Part shown: positions 17,210-36,406 of the stretch, one piece after another
Layout: the number at the start of each line of letters is the position of its first letter
How positions within the stretch are numbered: the first letter of the stretch is position 1
Source: Actinoplanes lutulentus
GTDB taxonomy: Bacteria; Actinomycetota; Actinomycetes; Mycobacteriales; Micromonosporaceae
Length of the DNA: 64,000 nucleotides
Assembly: GCF_003259845.1 (NCBI RefSeq)
Contig: NZ_QLMJ01000001.1
Span: 558,001 to 622,000 of the forward strand
Direction of reading: 5' to 3'
Notes under the pieces: generated by a model
Told to the model about the DNA's origin: nothing
Databases searched by the model: none
Seen by the model: the letters and a program-made list of their open reading frames with translations, nothing else
Position numbers and translations under genes: made by a program

Positions 17210-19218
17210 CGGGCCGCACCCACCATTTCGAGAGAGGACGAGGTGTAGAAGACTTCGCTGAAATAGCGCGCCATGCGCACTCCGGGCTGGAACTCCAGAC
17301 CTGGCATTTCGGCGGCCGGATCGAGGATCCCGGCCACATAGGCGCTGACCACGTCGGCGCCGGCCGCGAGGGTCAGCGGCAGGCCGCCGGAAAATCGTGG
17401 GTTGACCTCGACGATGGTCACCGCACCGGTGAAATCGACGAAACCCTGCACGTTGGCGGGGCCGCTGTGCCCGACGGCGCGCAGCGTGGCGGCCACCACC
17501 TCGGTGACGGTCGCCGAGGCGAACGTGGTGCCGCGTACCGAGATGCCGCCGCGGGTCTCGTCGCGCCAGCGGGGTACGCAGGCCACCATCCGGCCGTCCC
17601 GGGCGACCAGGGCGTCGGCGGTGAACTCCTGGCCGGCCAGCCGGGTCTGCACGATCGCGCCGGGCACCGAGAAGAACGCGTGCGGCAGGTCGGCCGGGTT
17701 GTCGACGAGGACCACGTCGCGGCTGCCGCGGCCGCGGGCCGGTTTCACCACCCACGGCCCGGGGACCAGGCCGGCGGTGTCAGCGGTCCAGGCGGTGGCC
17801 GGATGCGGCACTCCGGCGGCGTGCAGGGCGGTCGCGAAGGCGATCTTGTCGAGGCAGGTCTCGGCGGACGCCGGATCGGGCAGCCAGGTGCGCACGCCCA
17901 GCTCGTCGAGGTGGCCGACGAGCGGCGTCAGCGCGTGATACTCCTCGGCCACGGTGCAGACCAGCGCTCCGGGACGGTGTTCGGCGAGGATGCTGAGCAG
18001 GCTTTCGGCGTACCCGGGCTGGTCTGCTCGGGGGAGCACCGCGGAGTGAGTCGCGAGACGGAGACCGACCCCGTCGGGGTTGGCGTCAAGGGCGAGAACC
18101 GCGTCGCCGGCCTTCTGCAGCGCCTGGATCACCGCCACCCCGGCGGGACCGCCGGCGCCGGTCACCGCGATGAGCCGACCGCTCTCCGGCACAAAATCAA
18201 CATCAACAGCTGGGGTACGCATGAGCCACGCCCGAGCCCACAACCGCAGCGCGACGACATCGGCATTCGCGACGGGCTCCCACTGGCGGGCCGCGACCGC
18301 GTCGGCGAGCGCGTCGAGCACCCCGATGTCGGTCTCGTGCGTGGCGACCGCGAGCAGCGTGGCGGTGTGCACGCCGAGACCCTTCGCGGCGAGCTCGCGG
18401 ACGATGGCGGCGCGGCGGTCGGCGTTCTCGTGGCCGACCCGGTAGTCGACGCGGGTGCGCTCGCGACGGCGGGCCAGGCGCACGGACAGCGCCCGCGGCA
18501 GGATCTTGCGGTGCAGGAACGCCGCAACCTGGACTTTCGGCGCCTTCGGAGCATCATCGTCGTCGAGTGGCACACGATGGCCGAGCCCGGGACGCGCCCA
18601 CGCCTCGGGCCGGTCCGCGGTGTGCCGGCCGGTGTGGTCCTGTTCGGCACGCTGAGCGTCGTACATCGTCATTCCGATCATGATGAGCAGTCCGATCAGG
18701 GTGTAGGCGAAATTGATGACCGCGCCGATCCAGTCGTGGAAGAAGACCAGCGCGTCCACGGCGAAATAGCGTCCGGCCAGCAGCGACAGGACGAGCCGGA
18801 CCTGATTGGCGGCGAGCACGAAGACGCTCGCGACGACGAAACCGAGAAGGACCTGGGAGCGTTCGCGCAGCACGATGACGGCGAGCGCGGCGAGGGCGAG
18901 GACGCTCGACAGGATCGAGCAGGAGCCGGTCATCTGGGCGGTCACCGGCTCGAATCCGGGGCCGAAGACGATGAAACTGTCACCGAGAGCGGCGGAGATC
19001 CGGTCGACGCCCATGGCGAGGATGATCTGTTCGCAGACGCGTACCTCGAAGTGGCGTGCCCAGTCGATGAAGAGCGTGTACCCGGCTATGCAACCGGCCA
19101 CCGCGAGCATCATCTCGACGATGACGAGCTGGCGGCGGCGGGCGGTGCCGGAGGGTACGAGGCGACGACGGGCCCGGTCGTGCAGGGCATGATCAAGTCG
19201 GCGGGCGACGAGCGTCAT
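17206..19218 (-). CDS. exosortase/archaeosortase domain fused to ATP-grasp ligase
   Basis: One 670-residue ORF joins two unrelated parts. Residues 30-205 form a multi-pass membrane domain with the exosortase/archaeosortase catalytic set: Cys100 in MTGSCSILSS, Arg141 in AANQVRLVLS and His161 in FFHDWIG. Such enzymes cut a C-terminal sorting signal and transfer the protein to a membrane-linked acceptor. After a charged linker (about 215-370), residues 375-670 form a soluble ATP-grasp domain of the CarB/PylC sort: VTGAGGPAGVAVIQAL, PGPWVVKPARGRGSRDV and FTGAVTIVEVNPRFSGGLPL, the last carrying the metal-binding Glu/Asn. ATG 19218 overlaps the GT2 stop as ATGA; the 55-residue upstream extension runs antisense to GT2 text. 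The fusion links protein anchoring to an ATP-dependent carboxylate ligation; its target is unknown. Confidence 0.88.
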   Translation of the reverse strand: MTLVARRLDHALHDRARRRLVPSGTARRRQLVIVEMMLAVAGCIAGYTLFIDWARHFEVRVCEQIILAMGVDRISAALGDSFIVFGPGFEPVTAQMTGSCSILSSVLALAALAVIVLRERSQVLLGFVVASVFVLAANQVRLVLSLLAGRYFAVDALVFFHDWIGAVINFAYTLIGLLIMIGMTMYDAQRAEQDHTGRHTADRPEAWARPGLGHRVPLDDDDAPKAPKVQVAAFLHRKILPRALSVRLARRRERTRVDYRVGHENADRRAAIVRELAAKGLGVHTATLLAVATHETDIGVLDALADAVAARQWEPVANADVVALRLWARAWLMRTPAVDVDFVPESGRLIAVTGAGGPAGVAVIQALQKAGDAVLALDANPDGVGLRLATHSAVLPRADQPGYAESLLSILAEHRPGALVCTVAEEYHALTPLVGHLDELGVRTWLPDPASAETCLDKIAFATALHAAGVPHPATAWTADTAGLVPGPWVVKPARGRGSRDVVLVDNPADLPHAFFSVPGAIVQTRLAGQEFTADALVARDGRMVACVPRWRDETRGGISVRGTTFASATVTEVVAATLRAVGHSGPANVQGFVDFTGAVTIVEVNPRFSGGLPLTLAAGADVVSAYVAGILDPAAEMPGLEFQPGVRMARYFSEVFYTSSSLEMVGAAR

Positions 19219-20606
19219 GCCGCCGCCTTCATCGCTGGTGGCGGCGCCGCCGGTGCGCTCGTTACCCCCGAGCGTGCCGTCTTCGACCAGGTGTAGGTCG
19301 TCCCCCACATCCCGTCGAAGTACGCCTTCGACGCGGTCAGGATCGACATCCCGAACGCGGGGATGAACCCGACGAGCATCCACACGGCCTTACGCGACAC
19401 CCGCCCGAGCACCAGACCGACGGCCAGCTCCGTGAACGGCCCCGCGAACAACAGCGCCGACAACGCGATCATCTGGATGAACGACGACCCGCCGATCCCG
19501 AATGCCCGCAGCCCGATCAGCACCAGGCCGAGCCCGCAGAGAACCGGCACGTGATAGACCCAGAGAAAGAGGATGGTCTCCAGCTTCTCCATCGGGCTCA
19601 GATGACGGGTCCGCAGAACCGGCCACCAGAAATCCCGCAGGCACTTCTGGTGCCCGCGAGCCCACCGATACCGCTGCCGCCAGAACCGGCTGTTGGAGAG
19701 AACCGCTTCTTCGAAATCAACGGCCGTGGAGTCGTACCGGACCCGGTACCCGTCGAGCAGCAACCGCAGCGTGAGGTCGGTGTCCTCGGTCACCGTGTGC
19801 GGGTTCCACCCGCCAAGACCCCGGATCAGATCGGTACGCACAGCGCAGTTGGCGCCCCCGTAAGCGGGCAGTTCGAAAAGCGCCTGCCGCCCGTACTCGT
19901 TGACCAGATAGCCCGACAGATAGTCGATGAAGATGGTCGACGCGAGGTTCGACTCCACTCCGTTGCGAACGACGCAGCGTCCCATCACCGCGCCGACCCG
20001 AGGATCCCGGAAATGGCGGACGAGCCGGCGCAGAACGCTCGACTCGGGTTGATGGTCGGCGTCGAAGATGACCGCGATCTCCGCGTCGACCAGGGCGAGA
20101 GCATCGTTGAGGGCGCCGGACTTGCCGCCACCGGCGCCGGGTTCGCGGTGCAGCACCCGCAGCCGGGGATTGGCCGCGTGCCACGCGTCGAGTTTCGCGC
20201 CGGTGCCGTCGGTGGAGGCGTCGTCCACCACCACGACGGTGAGCCGGTCGGGTGGATAGGAGAGGTCGAGCATGGCCGCGACCATGCCGTCGACCACGAG
20301 TTCCTCGTCCTTGCAGGCGATCAGCACGGCGATCGAGGGGGTGTAGGTCTGGATGCCGATCACGGGTGCGTCCAGGTCCCGTTCGGCCCACCGGGCCGCC
20401 GAGACCGCGAACGCGAGATGCCGGAAGAAGAAGAGCAGGAACACGATGTTGAGCACCGTCGCGATCCAGCCCAGTGTCCGATCCACCCCGAACAGCGCGA
20501 ACGCCGCGGTGAGGAGGAGGGCATGAGTCAGCAGGCCACGACGAAAGTTTTCGGGTACACGGCGATGGCGCCCCCCTCCGGCAGGGGACGCCACGCCGCC
20601 GGTCAC
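19215..20606 (-). CDS. processive membrane glycosyltransferase, GT2 family
   Basis: Integral membrane polymerase-type GT of 463 residues. Two N-terminal membrane helices are followed by a GT-A domain with AVLIACKDEELV, VVVDDASTDGTG, FDADHQPESSV (DxD), EDTDLTLRLL and the processivity motif RQRYRWARGHQK (QxxRW). Three or more C-terminal helices follow. This is the BcsA/NodC/PgaC group, which polymerises a beta-linked hexose or hexosamine and extrudes it. GTG 20606 overlaps the PIG-L stop as GTGA. With a deacetylase and UDP-GlcNAc 2-epimerase in the operon, an amino-sugar polymer is likely. Confidence 0.92.
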   Translation of the reverse strand: MTGGVASPAGGGRHRRVPENFRRGLLTHALLLTAAFALFGVDRTLGWIATVLNIVFLLFFFRHLAFAVSAARWAERDLDAPVIGIQTYTPSIAVLIACKDEELVVDGMVAAMLDLSYPPDRLTVVVVDDASTDGTGAKLDAWHAANPRLRVLHREPGAGGGKSGALNDALALVDAEIAVIFDADHQPESSVLRRLVRHFRDPRVGAVMGRCVVRNGVESNLASTIFIDYLSGYLVNEYGRQALFELPAYGGANCAVRTDLIRGLGGWNPHTVTEDTDLTLRLLLDGYRVRYDSTAVDFEEAVLSNSRFWRQRYRWARGHQKCLRDFWWPVLRTRHLSPMEKLETILFLWVYHVPVLCGLGLVLIGLRAFGIGGSSFIQMIALSALLFAGPFTELAVGLVLGRVSRKAVWMLVGFIPAFGMSILTASKAYFDGMWGTTYTWSKTARSGVTSAPAAPPPAMKAAA

Positions 20607-21274
20607 GCGGCTACCTGCGCCGCGTAAATGGGCATTTCAGCAAGCGGTGAAAGCGGAATCGGCGGTGCCAGGTCCCAGACGAACCGGGCCGGCATGAACG
20701 CTTCCGCGAACCGCACCCGGGCCTGCGCACCGAAGTGCCGGGCCGAGGCGGACACCACTTCCGGGTCGACCATCGCGGACGACTCGACCTGGCTGCGGTG
20801 ACAGGCCAAAGCGTTGACCTTGCGGTCCAGGTGAGCCGAGATGTCGACGTACACGGTCGGCTCGAAACGGATGGTGGACGGACTGCGGTAGTGCAGGATC
20901 CGCCGGCTGTGCCGGGTCGCCGACATGGTGGCCGCGGCGACGGCACGGTGGTCCTGGTGCGAGTCGTCCGGCGCGTGCACGTAAACGACGTCCGCTTCCG
21001 CCTCGCGGATCGCCTGCTCGATCAGCGACACCGTGGCGGCGTCCGGGCTGACCTGGCAGTCGACCAGGCTGCCCCAGATCAGCAGGCAGTCCAGGCTGCG
21101 GGCGGCGGCCTCGGCCTCGGCACGGCGGCCGTCGACCAGACCGGGACCGTTCTGGCCACCGGTCACCACGAGCATGGTGACCTTGTCGCCGGCGGCCCGG
21201 TGGGCGGCGAGGGTGCCGCCACAGCCGAGCTCGATGTCGTCGGGATGCGCGCCGATGGCCAGGACGCTTCGCAT
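20603..21274 (-). CDS. PIG-L/LmbE-family N-acetylglucosaminyl deacetylase
   Basis: Zinc-dependent de-N-acetylase of 223 residues. Zn ligands lie in IGAHPDDIELGCGG (residues 7-20) and in DDSHQDHRAVAAA (near 108), and TGGQNGPG follows the first strand. A C-terminal ALACHRSQVESS is also typical. ATG 21274 lies 2 bp beyond the previous stop; GTG 21280 would give a GTGA overlap and is equally possible. No signal peptide, so it acts on a cytosolic donor or lipid-linked sugar. It could deacetylate the GlcNAc-type product of this operon. Confidence 0.9.
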   Translation of the reverse strand: MRSVLAIGAHPDDIELGCGGTLAAHRAAGDKVTMLVVTGGQNGPGLVDGRRAEAEAAARSLDCLLIWGSLVDCQVSPDAATVSLIEQAIREAEADVVYVHAPDDSHQDHRAVAAATMSATRHSRRILHYRSPSTIRFEPTVYVDISAHLDRKVNALACHRSQVESSAMVDPEVVSASARHFGAQARVRFAEAFMPARFVWDLAPPIPLSPLAEMPIYAAQVAA

Positions 21275-21276
21275 CG

Positions 21277-21822
21277 TCACGGCTGGGCCGCCGTGCGACG
21301 CATACGCCACAGGTAGATTCCACCGCCTACCAGACCCGCGATGATCAGGGCGATCAGCGGACCGGAGCCGTTGCCACCGGCCGGCAGGCTGACGTCCCGG
21401 CCGCAGGTCGGCTTGTTCCAGTTCGCGGTGACGTTCTTGCCGCCGACCTTCCAGGTGGCCTGGGTGTCCTTCGAGATCCAGCCGGTCGCGAACGACGCCT
21501 TGTGGGTACCCGGCTCGAAGCGCGTGGTCACCTTCACGTCGGCGCTGGAGTTGCTGCTGAGCACGACCTTGTTGTTGTCGCCCGCGTCGATCTTGCCGGT
21601 CGAGCTGCTGTTGCTGACGTACCCGAACACCGCGCGGTAGGTGTTGGTTTTGCTGTCCTGCACGACGCAGTCGCAGGTGGGCGTGCCGGAGAACGTCTGC
21701 CACGTGGCCGCCGCCGGCGTGGAGTTCAGCACGAGAACGGTCGCGATCGCCGCGACCAGCGCCGCTCCGGACGCTGCGAGCAGCGCGCGGCGCCGCCGCA
21801 GTGACTGGGGCACAAGACGCAT
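21277..21822 (-). CDS. secreted surface protein with C-terminal sorting-type tail
   Basis: A 181-residue exported protein opening the operon. A long signal peptide (basic RRRRALLAASGAALVAAIATV, cleaved near AAA-TW) precedes a beta-rich ectodomain with Cys residues (TPTCDCVVQDS, NKPTCGRDV). The tail is tripartite: short motif LPAGG with Gly/Ser spacer, a hydrophobic helix (PLIALIIAGLVGGGIYLW), then RMRRTAAQP. This is the layout of PEP-CTERM-like or LPxTG-like sorting signals. It is therefore the obvious candidate substrate of the exosortase encoded downstream. ATG 21822 has GGAGGT at 21827-21832. The function of the ectodomain is unknown. Confidence 0.82.
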   Translation of the reverse strand: MRLVPQSLRRRRALLAASGAALVAAIATVLVLNSTPAAATWQTFSGTPTCDCVVQDSKTNTYRAVFGYVSNSSSTGKIDAGDNNKVVLSSNSSADVKVTTRFEPGTHKASFATGWISKDTQATWKVGGKNVTANWNKPTCGRDVSLPAGGNGSGPLIALIIAGLVGGGIYLWRMRRTAAQP

Positions 21823-22051
21823 GGGTTACCTCCGCAGGTCTGCCGGACACGCCGGGTGGCGCGTCGTACCCATCGGCCTCCCCCTGGCCCGCCTGAGTAG
21901 CGGACGGGTTGCACCTATCTGTAAGGGTGTGCCGATTTCGCCCGCCGTATCAGCCGAATGCGCGATTCGGCCTCGGCTTCGCCTTCGGCCTCCGATCTCT
22001 GGGGTACGCGTGACCGAGCCCCGTTGATGATCTTCGGTAACGTCTGCGGCC
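21823..22051. promoter_or_regulatory. divergent intergenic region between exosortase operon and PKS/NRPS
   Basis: 229 bp that must hold the promoters of both the leftward surface operon and the rightward megasynthase. It has no gene and no convincing sigma-70 pair. A short TTCGGCCTC direct repeat near 21966-21990 is visible. Shared regulation is possible but not shown. Confidence 0.5.
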
Positions 22052-32948
<10,897 letters not shown>

Positions 32949-32968
<20 letters not shown>

Positions 32969-34550
32969 GGCTCTGCCGGAATTCGAGGGCTTCGGGAACC
33001 TCCTCGTACTGCAGGAGGTTCCCGGTCAGCTCCATCAGGTGCCGCTTGGCCTCGGCCGGAGTGGCGTAGAAGAACTCGCGCCGCGCGTTGACCAGGTTCA
33101 CCCGATGCGCGCCGAGCCGGGCGTGCATCTGCGACTCGATGCCGACCGCGTCATCGGAGAAGAACAGCGCGTGCACGTCGAAGTTGAACGGCACCGAGGC
33201 GTCGCTGAGCTCGCGTACCCGGTCCATCGGATCGAGCCGGCGGGTCATGCCCACCTTGACCATCTTCTCGCCGAACGCGCCCAGGTTGGAGATGACGTAC
33301 ACGTACCCGGCGCGGACGTTGGCCGCGCGGTAGTCGACATCCTGGATCGCGGTGGCGATCTGGTCGAGCCGCTCCTGCAACTGCGCGGCGCCCGCAGTGT
33401 CGCCCTTGGCCCGCAGCGCGGCGAGCGCGTTCGCGTAGTGCTGCTGTTCCTTGTCGAGCCGGGCGCGCTCCCGGTCGATCTCCTGCTGGACGCGGCGTTC
33501 CTCGCGAAGCCGGGCCTTCTCCTCGCGGTCGCGTTCCTTCTCCTCCGCGACCTTCTGCAGGTAGTCGGCGGTCAGCGTCAGCTCCTGCACCCGCAACTGG
33601 TGATAGACCTCCGCCACCCGGATGTCCATGGTCTTGCCGAGCCGCGCGATCGTGGCCGCCACCTTGCCGAGCCGTTCGATCGCGGCCTCCAGTTTGTACG
33701 GCTTGAGGCCGCGCACCAGGTTGTCGGCTTCCGCGTTGTACGCCCGCAGCATCAGCTTCGAATAGTCACGCAGCATCGTCCGGCCCTGAGCCTCGGACCC
33801 GTTGACCGTCCACCCGTTCGCCGACAGGACCGCCTTGCCGTCCGCCTTCGCCATCGCCTTGATCCGATCCTGCAGGCGGGCGAGCTCCGACTGGTAGGCG
33901 ACGGCGTCGGTGAGCGGGTGCCGGTATTGGTAGACGCCGGCTTCCTGGAGCAGGGCGGTCTCCTCGGTGACGACGACCTGCTGCCGGAGCTCGGCGCCCC
34001 GGCGTTCCAGGCCCGCCTGCTGTTCCTGCCATCGGGCCTGCTCGTCGGCGATCTCCTGGCGGAGCCGGGCGCGGTACTGCTCAAGCTCGACGGCGGAGAG
34101 CACACCGAGCCGGTCCGTCTCGGCGCGAAGCGCTGCGAGCTCCGCCGCGAGCCGGGCGTTGTCGGCCGCGAGCTCGCGCGCCTTGCCCCGCGCCCCGAAA
34201 AGCGGGATGTCAGCAACCGGCGGCGACGCGCTGCCCCGCGAAACAGCGGGCTGATGCACCCCACTCTGCCGCGGGATAGCCGCCTGAGCCGCCTGAGCCG
34301 GCACCGGGGGTGCCGACTCAAAAGGCCCCGGCATCGCCGGCACCGGCACCGCGGCCGCCGCACGCACGGGCGCCGGCCGGCCCTGCCCCGGGATGACAAC
34401 CGGCGCGGCGTGAACCGGAGTCTCCTCCACCCACAGCTGCCAGCCGGGCGGCGGCGGCCCCCAGACCGGATCCGGAGCCCACCCTGGCGGCGGCGTCCAT
34501 CCCTGCGGCGGGGCGGGCCAGTTCGGCGGCGCATTGAAGCGAAATCCCAT
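32949..34550 (-). CDS. DUF4041 + T5orf172 (GIY-YIG-like) DNA-associated protein
   Basis: A 533-residue cytosolic protein in three parts. Residues 1-45 hold Trp/Pro repeats (NWPAPPQGWTPPPGW, then DPVWGPPPPGW) that also occur in the neighbouring HIRAN gene. Residues 120-400 are a long charged coiled coil with a DUF4041-like core (AEADNLVRGLKPYKLEAAIERL) and a KEKDREEK-rich helix. Residues 410-515 are a T5orf172/MUG113-type domain: GYVYVISNLGAFGEKMVKVG, then DPMDRVRELSDASVPFNFD and REFFYATPAEA. That fold belongs to the GIY-YIG superfamily and is common in phage and defence genes. ATG 34550. Confidence 0.85.
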
Positions 34551-34585
34551 GACGAATCCTCATTGATCGGTGGGAAGAAGCCCGG

Positions 34586-35608
34586 TCAGTCCCAGCTCGG
34601 AATCCACCACTGCCAGCCGTACGGCGGCGCCGGCCAAGCCGGGTCGGGCCGCCACCCGGGTGGCGGTTTCCATCCGGCGGGTGGCGCGGGCCAGCTCGGC
34701 GGGACGACGAACCTCACGCCGGACGGCTCCGGCGGAATGACCACCGGATCCCAAGCGGCCGCAGGCGCCACGAAAGCCGGCTCAGCCGGAACAACAGGCG
34801 GCGAAACCGGAATCTCCACCACAGGCGCCCCGGTAGCCAGCTTCACCGCGTAGACATGCGCGTCCGTGATCCAGCTTTCCGGCAGCTCATGAGCCCGCGC
34901 CACATGCAGCACGACCTCAGCCTTGATCCGGTTCCCCTTCACGATCGCCCGGACCCCGGCGACCAGCCCGCCCTCGGCGAGCAACCGCACCGCGGGCAGA
35001 ACCTCGCCGCTCATCTTCGGCGTCAGCTGACCCACTCGCGCCCCGTCGACACGGACCTCAGCGACGGTACGCACACTGCGCGCCAGCTGCTCGGACACCT
35101 CGTGCAGCGTCGCGTGCACCCAGCACTCGCCCTCAGCGCACAACCACGGGATCAGCGCGTCGAGGTGCTTCTCCTCCCCCGTCACCTGGATGGCCCCGCC
35201 GAGCGGCAGCATCAGATGCGGGCCGGCCGGCGCGCCGTTCGCCGGTACGAGAAGATGCGGCGCGGCCAGCTCAAGGCGCGCCGAGTGCCCCCAGTCCCCG
35301 CCCCAGATGTGCGCGGTGACCCGCGGATCCCAGCCTTGGCCGGCCAGCTCCGACAGCACCGGCGCATAGCGGGCGGCATCGGCACGGGAGAGGTACCCGA
35401 TCTGGCCGGCTCCGGCCCACACCGAGACAGCGTTCCGGTCATGCGGATTGCGCGGTTCCGGCGTGAGCCGCACGACGGTCTCGATCTCGTCGCCACCGTC
35501 CGGCGGCCGCCCGAAGGTGGCTTTGAGAGCGGTCGCGTAATGCGACTCGCCCACCACTTCCACCTCGGCCCAGCCGCGCTGTCCCCAGAGGTCAAACCCA
35601 ACCGACAT
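34586..35608 (-). CDS. HIRAN-domain protein with Trp/Pro-repeat tail
   Basis: A 340-residue cytosolic protein. Residues 10-80 form a HIRAN domain (VEVVGESHYATALKATFG, PRNPHDRNAVSVWAGAGQIGYLSR); in HLTF-like helicases this domain binds 3' DNA ends at stalled forks. A second half-repeat (EVRVDGARVGQLTPKMSGEVLP) may be a degenerate HIRAN copy. The C-terminus carries WPAPPAGWKPPPGWRPDPAW, the same module found at the N-terminus of the downstream DUF4041 protein. ATG 35608 is preferred over TTG 35617. It lies 35 bp upstream of that gene; the two are probably an operon. Confidence 0.85.
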   Translation of the reverse strand: MSVGFDLWGQRGWAEVEVVGESHYATALKATFGRPPDGGDEIETVVRLTPEPRNPHDRNAVSVWAGAGQIGYLSRADAARYAPVLSELAGQGWDPRVTAHIWGGDWGHSARLELAAPHLLVPANGAPAGPHLMLPLGGAIQVTGEEKHLDALIPWLCAEGECWVHATLHEVSEQLARSVRTVAEVRVDGARVGQLTPKMSGEVLPAVRLLAEGGLVAGVRAIVKGNRIKAEVVLHVARAHELPESWITDAHVYAVKLATGAPVVEIPVSPPVVPAEPAFVAPAAAWDPVVIPPEPSGVRFVVPPSWPAPPAGWKPPPGWRPDPAWPAPPYGWQWWIPSWD

Positions 35609-35686
35609 GGACAGCAAGCGTACGGATGGACAAACCGCGCCACACCCTTCGATCAGGTGACCCTGCGCAGCCGTCTGTGCGACGAC

Positions 35687-35727
35687 AGCGATGCCCCAAC
35701 CGCAGGGGGATCGGCTGGGGCATCGCT
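35687..35727 (-). terminator. hairpin after CAP-domain gene
   Basis: Perfect 12-bp arms (35687-35698 and 35716-35727) flank a 17-nt loop, 21 bp beyond the stop of the leftward CAP gene and upstream of the HIRAN gene. Confidence 0.7.
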
Positions 35728-35748
35728 CGTTCCATCAGCTCAGGAGAA

Positions 35749-36237
35749 TCAAGAGCCGAAGTTCTGGGTGTAGTACGGGGTGCCGCTCTCGGCGTAGACA
35801 GCGCCGACGCCGACGGTGGTGTTCGCGCAGTTCAGGATGTTGGCGCGGTGGCCCGGGCTCTTCATCCAGCTGGCGACGACCTGCTCGGCGGAGCGGTAAC
35901 CCCACGCGATGTTCTCGGCGGCCGGCTTGGCGTACCCGGCCTCGGCGACCCGGGCGAAGAAGTCGGAGCCGGCCTTGCCGGTGTGCGAGAACTCGCCGGT
36001 CTGCGCCATCCAGCCGCTGTGGTTGCGGGCGGCGGTGGTGAGCTGGTCGTTCACGGTCAGCGCGGCGCAGCCGTTCGCGGTGCGCTCGACGTCGACGAGG
36101 CGGTTGATCTCGGCCTGCAGGGACACCTCGGACGCCTTCGGCGCGGCCTCGGCCGGGGACGCGATCATCAGAGCGGCGCCGATGGCGGCCGGGGCGATGA
36201 GGGCGGCCAGGGCGAAGCGGCGAAGAGCGTTGCGCAA
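35749..36237 (-). CDS. secreted CAP-domain (SCP/PR-1, YkwD-like) protein
   Basis: A 162-residue exported protein. A signal peptide (RRFALAALIAPAAIGAALMI, cleavage after AEA) is followed by a bacterial CAP domain: LQAEINRLVDVERTANG, LTTAARNHSGWMAQTGEFSH, ENIAWGYRSAEQVVASWMKS and PGHRANILNC. The conserved His/Glu/His pocket is intact. The TTG start at 36237 is supported by GAGGG 8 bp upstream. The biochemical role of bacterial CAP proteins is poorly known. Confidence 0.92.
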   Translation of the reverse strand: MRNALRRFALAALIAPAAIGAALMIASPAEAAPKASEVSLQAEINRLVDVERTANGCAALTVNDQLTTAARNHSGWMAQTGEFSHTGKAGSDFFARVAEAGYAKPAAENIAWGYRSAEQVVASWMKSPGHRANILNCANTTVGVGAVYAESGTPYYTQNFGS

Positions 36238-36406
36238 GGAGTTGACCCTCTCGTCGGTGTTCCGTGGTTACACCGTTCTGTTCGGCGCCGCGCCCGCCGC
36301 CCGGATCACCGACCGGGAGTGCACCGGTCGCCATCAGGTTGCAGAAGCATTCACAGATATAAATGCGGAGTGTTAGCGTCTGCACACCCGACGTTGGGAG
36401 AAACAG

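Noticed and set aside
17467-19296. 609-aa plus-strand ORF
   Set aside because: Antisense to the exosortase/ATP-grasp gene; Gly/Arg/Asp/His-biased shadow translation.
33039-34853. 604-aa plus-strand ORF
   Set aside because: Shadow of the coiled-coil DUF4041 gene; the Leu/Arg/His composition is typical of antisense of Glu/Lys helices.
36339-36363. Sigma-70 promoter before the subtilase (TTGCAG and TATAAA)
   Set aside because: Spacing of the hexamers is only 13 bp; not convincing.
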